Assembly (NCBI GenBank): GCA_009760855.2
Contig: WPIO01000044.1
Span: forward strand, 676,501-740,500
Direction of reading: 5' to 3'
Length of the DNA stretch: 64,000 nucleotides
DNA from: Cristatella mucedo
Taxonomy: Eukaryota; Bryozoa; Phylactolaemata; Cristatellidae
The notes beneath the pieces were generated by a model. It was not told where the DNA came from, made no database searches, and saw only the letters and a list, made by a program, of their open reading frames with translations. Position numbers and translations under genes: made by a program. Position 1 is the stretch's first letter. Each line of letters opens with the position of its first letter. Positions 24,101 through 32,393 of the stretch are shown here, one piece after another.

Positions 24101-27100
24101 TAACACAGTTACTGAAATAATACAGAAGGACTGGCAGATCTTTTTGAACCCATGATGCATTTGGATTGCTTACTACGAAGGTTCACACGGCAAATAATGA
24201 CGACGTGGCTGCAAGCATCTAATCTATAGACATACTAAGTTATCCCTTTGTGACAGAGTAGATGATTTGAATGCAATCGTAGGAAATTCATTTCGAAGAT
24301 GTTTGAGCCAGCTCTTGACGTTATCTTTGGGCACCAGATCTAGAAAAAAACGAACACAACTACAAAGATCAGGATAATCAAGCAGTATTTAATAAATTAA
24401 AGCATAAAGACTAAATAAAAATAACTTTGGCCTCAGCTGTTGCTTTAAGTTGGCTACGGCCATGCGACCAGCCTCCCAGCTGTGACAGCCTAAGAAATCA
24501 TGTGGCAACTATCGTAGCTAAACCAAGCATAATCGAGCCACGAAACTAAGCAGCTGGATCGGCTTACCTTACCAGTGGCTGCCTTACCTATGCTGGCGGC
24601 TAGTAACCTACATGTTAGTTATGATGGTCAGCAGTTGTTATCGCTTCACCGTCGTAGATCAAATATATTCCTAGATATTACTGATGTTGCTACGATTTGT
24701 GACTATGCATTAATAAAAAAAAAACCACGGAGCTGCCGAAGTGGCCGGAACGGCCAGGTCAGAGGCCACTCGTTTGGCAGGAACTGCGAGCAGATTACCT
24801 GCTCATTTGGTATTCCAAGCATTATCTCGAACCGCTCAGCTCGCTTGCCCACATGTGTCACTGTGTATCTCTCGAACTTACCGGTCATCAGGCCTGTTAT
24901 AACTCCGTCGGCTAGACTTAACGCTTGCCTTTGGAATCCTTGCTCAATTTGCAATAAACCTCTAGTAATAAGCCACCTTATTTCTGGAAATGGTCTCGAC
25001 CTGCTCGCCCAAACTGAAACTTGGCTAAAATCAATAAACTGCCCTACAATTAAAGATGCTACCCTAACAGATTTGTCATTTTTCCACACCCATAGATCAA
25101 TCAAAACGGGAGGTGGAGTTGCTGTTATAGCGCGCTCGAAAATCAACTTCAAGCCATTCATGCAGTACCCTCGAAGCAGCCTATTGAATCGATTGTCTTG
25201 GTCTCATTCGAAAACAAGCTACCGATAGTAGCAGTAGTCTATCGCCCACCAGGTACCAAATCCCCTTGTATCTCAGATTTCTCCGATCTCATTTCGATTC
25301 CGTGTGCAAGAAATCGATCCTTCCTCGTTATGGGTGATTTCAACGTTCACTTTGAAAACTTATCTGCTGCTTTCAGCACCGAATTTCGTGCATTGACTGA
25401 CTCATTGTCTCTTGTGGCTCATGTGCATGGCTCTACCCACATCAAGGGTCACACACTCGACCAGAGTTTCTCATACAACTGCACTTTGACATCACCAATT
25501 ATTACCAAATCCTGCTTATCTGACCACATGCAGATCTCATTCAATCTACAGTGTGTGCCCACATCCTCTTCTAAAATAACCAGTGAATCGCGAAACCTCA
25601 AGACCCTTGACATTGTTGCTGTCCGTGCGAGAATATCTGCTTCACCTCTGCTGCTCAGCCGTCCCTCCGATCTGTCATCATTGGTAGATAGCTACAACAC
25701 GACACTAGTTGACATGCTCGACGAGTTTGCACCTCTGACAAAAGCGCACTGTGCGCCCCCCCCCCCAGACGGCCTATGGTTAACCACAGACATTAAACTA
25801 GCCAGGCCTACTAAACGAAAGCTTGAAAAAGCATACAAAAGATCCGGACGAACTGTCCATCGACAGGCATATGAAGACTACTGTAGGTCGTACCAATCGA
25901 TCTTAGCAAAGGCCAAGTCAAGCTGCTTCAATAGAAACATTGTTGAATCACAGATGCACAATCCAAAAATGTTGATATCAACGATCGACCATCTACTCCA
26001 CCACTCTCATGTTAGCTTTTTACCGGATGATCCCTGTGATGATCTAGCTTATCGCTTCTATAGCTTCTTTGTCCACAAAATAGACAAGATCAGGGAGTCC
26101 ATACCTGGGACGGCAGCATCCCCCCTAGAATAATGTCCATCATTTCCTGGCTAAACCTCAATGTCTACATTCAAGCAGTTCACGAGTGATCTCGTCCTGA
26201 AGTTTGTATCCCAATCAAAGAAGACAACAAGTCCTTTTAATCCTATTCCCACAGTCCTGCTCCTACGTTGCATTGATCTGCTGCTGCCATGCATAACTAA
26301 CATCATTAATATGTCATTAGCCTCAGGTCATGTCCCAGCACCTTTCAAAAAGGCTGTAGTCAGGCCACTTCTCAAGAAAGCAACACTAGAACAAGAGAAC
26401 TTGAGCAACTACCGCCCAGTCTCCCTTCTACCATTTCTATCAATGACACTGGAACGGGTCGTGGCAGACCAGCTAAACTCATATATCGAAACCTCACACC
26501 TTGCTAGTAAGTTCCAGTCTGGCTTTAGAGCTAATCACTCCACAGAGTCAGCATTGCTTCGGGTATACAACGACCTACTTAGGAATGCAGACATGGGTAG
26601 AGTGTCTCTGCTTGTTTTGCTCGATCTTTCGGCAGCTTTTGACACCGTCGATCACAAAGTTCTTCTAGAGTGTCTCTCATCTCGCCTGGTCATCACAGGC
26701 ACTGCTCTGCAATAGTTCAGGTCCTATCTCAGTGTGAGACTCCAGAGTATTGACGTGAATGGACAAAGATCCTCTGAGGAGCTTCAGAAATATGGGATAT
26801 TTCAGGGCTCCGTGCTAGGTCTGGTTCTTTTCACGGTTTATACTCTCCCTCTCGCCGACGTGATTGCCAAGCACAATCATGGCTTTCACTTCTATGCAGA
26901 TGACACCCAGTTGCACCTTTGCTTTGATCCCTCCCAGCCTTCGAGCACCTCAAACTCTCTCAACTCACTTGCTGCATGCATTGATGACTTCTGCACATGG
27001 CAGCAAACTTTCTTAAACTAAACAATGATAAAACTAACTTACTAGTTATGGGCAAACCCAGTGTGATTCAGAAATTGGAAAGGCTGACTCTCAAAATTGG

Positions 27101-30100
27101 CTCTGCCAGCATATCTCCAGTTGAATCAGCTCGAAATCTAGGTGTCATGTTCCAAAGTGACCTCTCGTTAGACGACCACATCAGCTCCACAATCAAGTCT
27201 GCCCACTTTTAGCTACATTACGATGCAAAAATCTGGGCTTGTTTAGATAAGGATACCATGTCAAGTTAGTCCATGCATTTGCGACATCCCGTTTTGACTT
27301 CTGTAACTCACTGCTTGCTGGCCTATGGGCATGTGCCATCAGGCGATTACAGCTGGTGCAAAACTCTGCCGCTATGCTTTTCTGTCGTGAGCGGCGCAGT
27401 TGCCACATCACACCACTTCTTGCCGATCTGCACTGGTTACCAGTAAAGCAATGGATCGACTTTAACGTTTTGTCGCTCACTTTTAGGTCCCTTTATTCCT
27501 TCACTCCAGCCTATCTCTCAAATCTACTCCCCCACCAGGCCAAGCATACTACCACCTGCCTCTCGGAATCCAACAGTTTACCAATACCTCGTACAAACAT
27601 CAAATCCTTTGGAGACCGTGCATTTAGTTCGTATGCTCCAAAAAGCCTCGAACTCCCTCCCGACTTGCATCAGAACATCTTCTGACTTGACTACATTTAA
27701 AAAGAACTTAAAAACACACCTATTTAGGACAGCATTTAGTGGGACCCTGTGATTCGTCCTTAATGTGCTTATTCGTGCCGACACAGTGCATGCTGCCACT
27801 AACCACATTTGCATGCTGACCCTGTGCATGCCACCCCTAACCAAGTTATTCATGTTGTTTGTTTATCAAGCATGATATTACTCACCATTAAATTGCCTTC
27901 CCCTTTGCAGAAATGTAAAGCACCTAGAAAGAGATTGAGTTCTCTGAGGGCGCTTTATCAAGTGCATTATTATTAATATATTATTAAAGAAAAGATGTAC
28001 ATCTCTGGTATCGCAAGACTCAGTTTAATTCACAAGACATGAAGGCCTTAACCTAAATTTAACCTAACTTGTAACTCAAGCATTTGTAACTCAAGCATTT
28101 GTAACGGCACACTGTGACTGCAAAGTGTGTCAACGCTAAAGTTACGGTGCCAAAAGTCTTTTTGAACTGCATGCAGCTATAAACACGTTACACCCAATGA
28201 AAGCAAAAGCAGGCAGCTGACATGCAGCCAGTCTACATACCGATCTTGTTGAGAACGAGAACCAGTTTTTTGCTAGCGCCCGAGTTTATAACAGCCTGCT
28301 CAACCTGAGGGCAGCGCGTGCCTAGCGGATCTCGTGCGTCCAGCACCTGCAGCACTACGTCTGCTGCTTCCACGACCTGAATTTAAAAAAGGGTTCAGCA
28401 ATGTCAATTCAATCTCGACAACTTGTGCAGCATTCTCAAATGGCAGACTTCACAGGCATTGAATAAGGGCCATACCGGTCTATAAGTACATGGAGAAAAG
28501 CACATAAGTAATATCAGACTCTGAATACAACTTCGAAGAACAGCCGTTCACCATCACCCTACCCAGAATTTGCTAGTATATTTTCTATATCACATTCCAT
28601 TTCTGGATCACAGCCAAGTGCATTCAATTGATCCAAATATTGCTCACGTCTGAACCTGATGGCTATAACTAACTGCCAGTTACATGCTTAAGGAGCTCCG
28701 GGCTAATGCAAACCCTATAAGTTTGCAGCTTGAATGGTGTGCACGTCTAACCAAGTGTGCTAGTCACCCCATCACTGAAGGCTTAACTAGAGCTGTCTAT
28801 CGAGAAATATATCACAAATAGTCCGAACGATCGCCAGGCTTCACTGGACAACTACAGCACTTCAGCCTGGGCATTTCGAATATGGACGTTATGGCCACAA
28901 AAGAACAATTACTCTCAAGTTAACTGCTACTCCCTGCCAAGGCGACATAAGACAAATGTCTGCAATAGAAACCATATTCTCTAAATAAAAAAAATGATTG
29001 AGCAAGTGGTGGGCAGCAAACAAGCTTAGCGTGGCAGCAAACATGCAGCTCATGTGTATAGCCTGCAAGGCATGTGGCATGTGAATGGAACTGAAAATGG
29101 TACTTAAATAGTGCAGCTCTTTTAATAAATGGTGAGACTGCAGTACGACTGGAACAATAAGAAAAGACCCAGGCAGGGATCCAGTGAGGTGGACACATAT
29201 TCAATGCATCTAAAGCTTGGATGTAACACCATTGCCATGCGATGGGGTGGAACTCAAAGAAATAGAACAGTGCGGGACTTTCGAACCTGTGGCCGAAATT
29301 TTCACAGCTGAGATGTCCAGGGAGAAAATATCTGTTTACCCCTGCCGGTAAAGTAAAAGCCAAGGTCGGCTGAGTCAACTGCATCACTAGTTACAGCGCC
29401 AGAAGAGCCTGAACGATTATCACATCTGCTTGGAATGGGTAACATCGAATTGCCACAACGGGACTCGAACCCACGACCTGGATCGTGAACTGCAAGCACC
29501 TTGCACACATGGGCTTACACACATGGGCTCAGATCCAGAGGTCCTCAGTCCTCCAAATAGGTCGAATCCTTAACCAACTAAGCAAGTAGGCAGCAGGTTT
29601 CTTGCACTTCAGCTTGAGACGATGTGGAAAAAGGCGGTTGCGTTGGGAGGAGGGTAGATTCCCTGCCAACTGGTCTATCATTTAGAGACTTGGTGCCCTT
29701 TGGGATAGTCTGCTTTAGTAACTAGCAAGATAGAGATGATCAAGGGGGCATAGTAGCGGCCTCAGTGGACGATCAGCTGCCAGCTAATGTTTAGGCTCGG
29801 GATCATAAAATAGCCTGTCTTAATAGAATACTTTGCTGGCAGAATAATGCCAACAAGGTACACAGCTGCTGAGTGGGAAGGAAGAATAAGCAGATGAATG
29901 GATTGCTAGTGTAACATGTGTAGCTAACCAGGCAAAATTTTCATAGAGGCAAATTTGACAAAGTTCGATAGTACAGTGCAGCCATGTACATGCCTGCAGA
30001 TACATTTTCTGGCCAACTCCAGAAGATCTAGCCTCTGCTAACAGGCGACGTGTGTGCTGGCTAATATGTTTGTACAGTATGTATCAGGAACTCAACAAAG

Positions 30101-32331
30101 CCATCAGAATTAATCAGTTGTCATGCTGGAAAGTTATATACTAGCAGGGCTGATAGAAGGACAAGGCGCCTCAGATACATAAGCTGTGTTCATAAAACCA
30201 TAAAGTCATTTGATCCCATCTCATTCACTTTACATGACTTGCATAAAATCGGCATACATTAAAACAAGACAGCACCAGTCAATTGGGTCAACAGCCTGAA
30301 ATACTCCCAGTGACCACCATTGGCATTCGAAATCGGTCTTGGGGTTGTTGCAATCCATGAGCTAGCCACTAGAGGCACCGCACCAGTAAATAAAACCTAA
30401 GATTGCAATGTAAATTTACCTGGCTTTCCAGCTGAGATTGAATCCGCATGAAGCAGGTGCTCAGGTATAGCATTTCTCTCCGGTGGTAACAAGGCACTTG
30501 CTTGCCTTGCACAACATGACAGCTGCCTATCCTTGAGAACTGCTAGTGACAGTCCCTAGTGTGGCACATGCACGCGCTCGCACACACACACGCCTATGAG
30601 TAAGTTCCGAGCCCCACTCTGTCTTAATCCCCGCGTAAACTGGCATGCCAGCAACTGATATATACAAGTAAACATACCGTCGAAATTGGCGAGCTGACCA
30701 AATTGTAGCATTTGACGTCACAGACCGTGTTAACTAATAAGGACGACCGGACAAATCCTTTCTCTCCACTGCTAGAATATCTGTTGGGGAGTTAAGCACT
30801 AAATATCCTGCTGACGACTCAGAAAGATGTACGTTTCACAATTATCATATGGCCAACCACCATCATAATACAGTAACAACAACAGTAGCAATCTAATGCC
30901 TCGAGCCGGGACACAGAATAGACACAGAAATACATACATCAAAATACCACTTCCTACCTTTTTGAACTCTCTGTAGTATGCTTTCAGTGAATTCTCAACA
31001 GCCTTTCCTTGCCCAAGTTTCTTAGCTTCAGTAGAAACAAAAGAAGCCTACAAGGAATTAAACCTGGTAAATGATACACCCACAACTTCACAAGGGCCGA
31101 GACAGGAGGTGGCAAGTCTAACTTGTAGGCTAGTACAAACGCAGCAACTTTGAAAGCATCTCGAAATGAGGCAGTTTGATGGGCCCCCTTGCTGTCGAGT
31201 ATTCGACAGCTCAAACGCAATTTATCAGATATGACACATTTTCCTGTTTTGCTGGTTCTTTAGGGCTGCTGCTCGTGGACTGCTGCTTCCCCAGCTACCG
31301 GCCCCCTGGCTACTCTACTATAGCAATGCATGGCACTTCGTTGCCCAAATCGCCAATCTTTGGTCGGTTATGAAATGTGCAACTATGGCCCACTGGGCTT
31401 TGATTGTACTACAGCAAAAACTTAAAAGTAACATCTGCTGGCAATGACACAGTTTGGACCTCTAAACAGCCTCTGGACATCAAAAGGAGCAGTGCTGATG
31501 CTCCTGCTCATCAACTGAGCCATTTTGAATGAGATCTATAAACGACTGCAAAATGTTGTCGCACCAACGTTGTCACAACAAATTAGCCGACCTGCATACA
31601 TACTCTGATCTCACAACTCCAGCAAAAGTAGAGCCAGACCTGAGCAACGTCTGCTTCAGTGTGCACTTCTACTATGCCATAGCTAGAGCTCCCGACTGTG
31701 CATACCAATCGGCTGTTCTCCGGCTGCTTAATACTAAGAGGGGTGTGCACAGCACTTTGTGTAAGCCTGCCGACTCTTCTAGACACCGATGTGTGAGTAC
31801 TCATCATGCCCATCAGCAGTACTAGTGCACCAAGATCGCCTAGTTGTGTACTGCCACCTGCCGAGCCAGTGGCACGAAACCCACGGGCACCCTAGCACGC
31901 TGGTAAAGGGGCATGCACAATGAACCCTGTGTAAGGCATAAAACCAGCCCCTGCTGAACCACGTGAGCGAGTAGAGCAGGGGTGGAGCAAGCTAGACCCC
32001 TAAACATGAGAGAAGCCACAGGCATTGCGTAGCAGAAGCCCTCACGGCTCCGTGCTGCAGCTACCTTGCGTTCAAAGTCTGCTGTTCGCTTTTCAGCGTC
32101 AGCTACAAGAGTTGCAAGACTACGCTTTTTGGCGACAAGCTTTTCCCTTTCCTTCTTCCGTTTCTGTTTCATCTTTTCCTTCTCCTCTTCTCGCTGCAAC
32201 GACATGGGACATCACAGTGGTGCAGTTCTGCCGATGCATGAGCGCTCAGAATGTAGAATGCATGTCTTAGAAGCCTAGGGAAAAAACGCAAGCAGCTCTC
32301 TAATGGCGATGCACGTGAGAGAAGCCAACAA

Positions 32332-32393
<62 letters not shown>
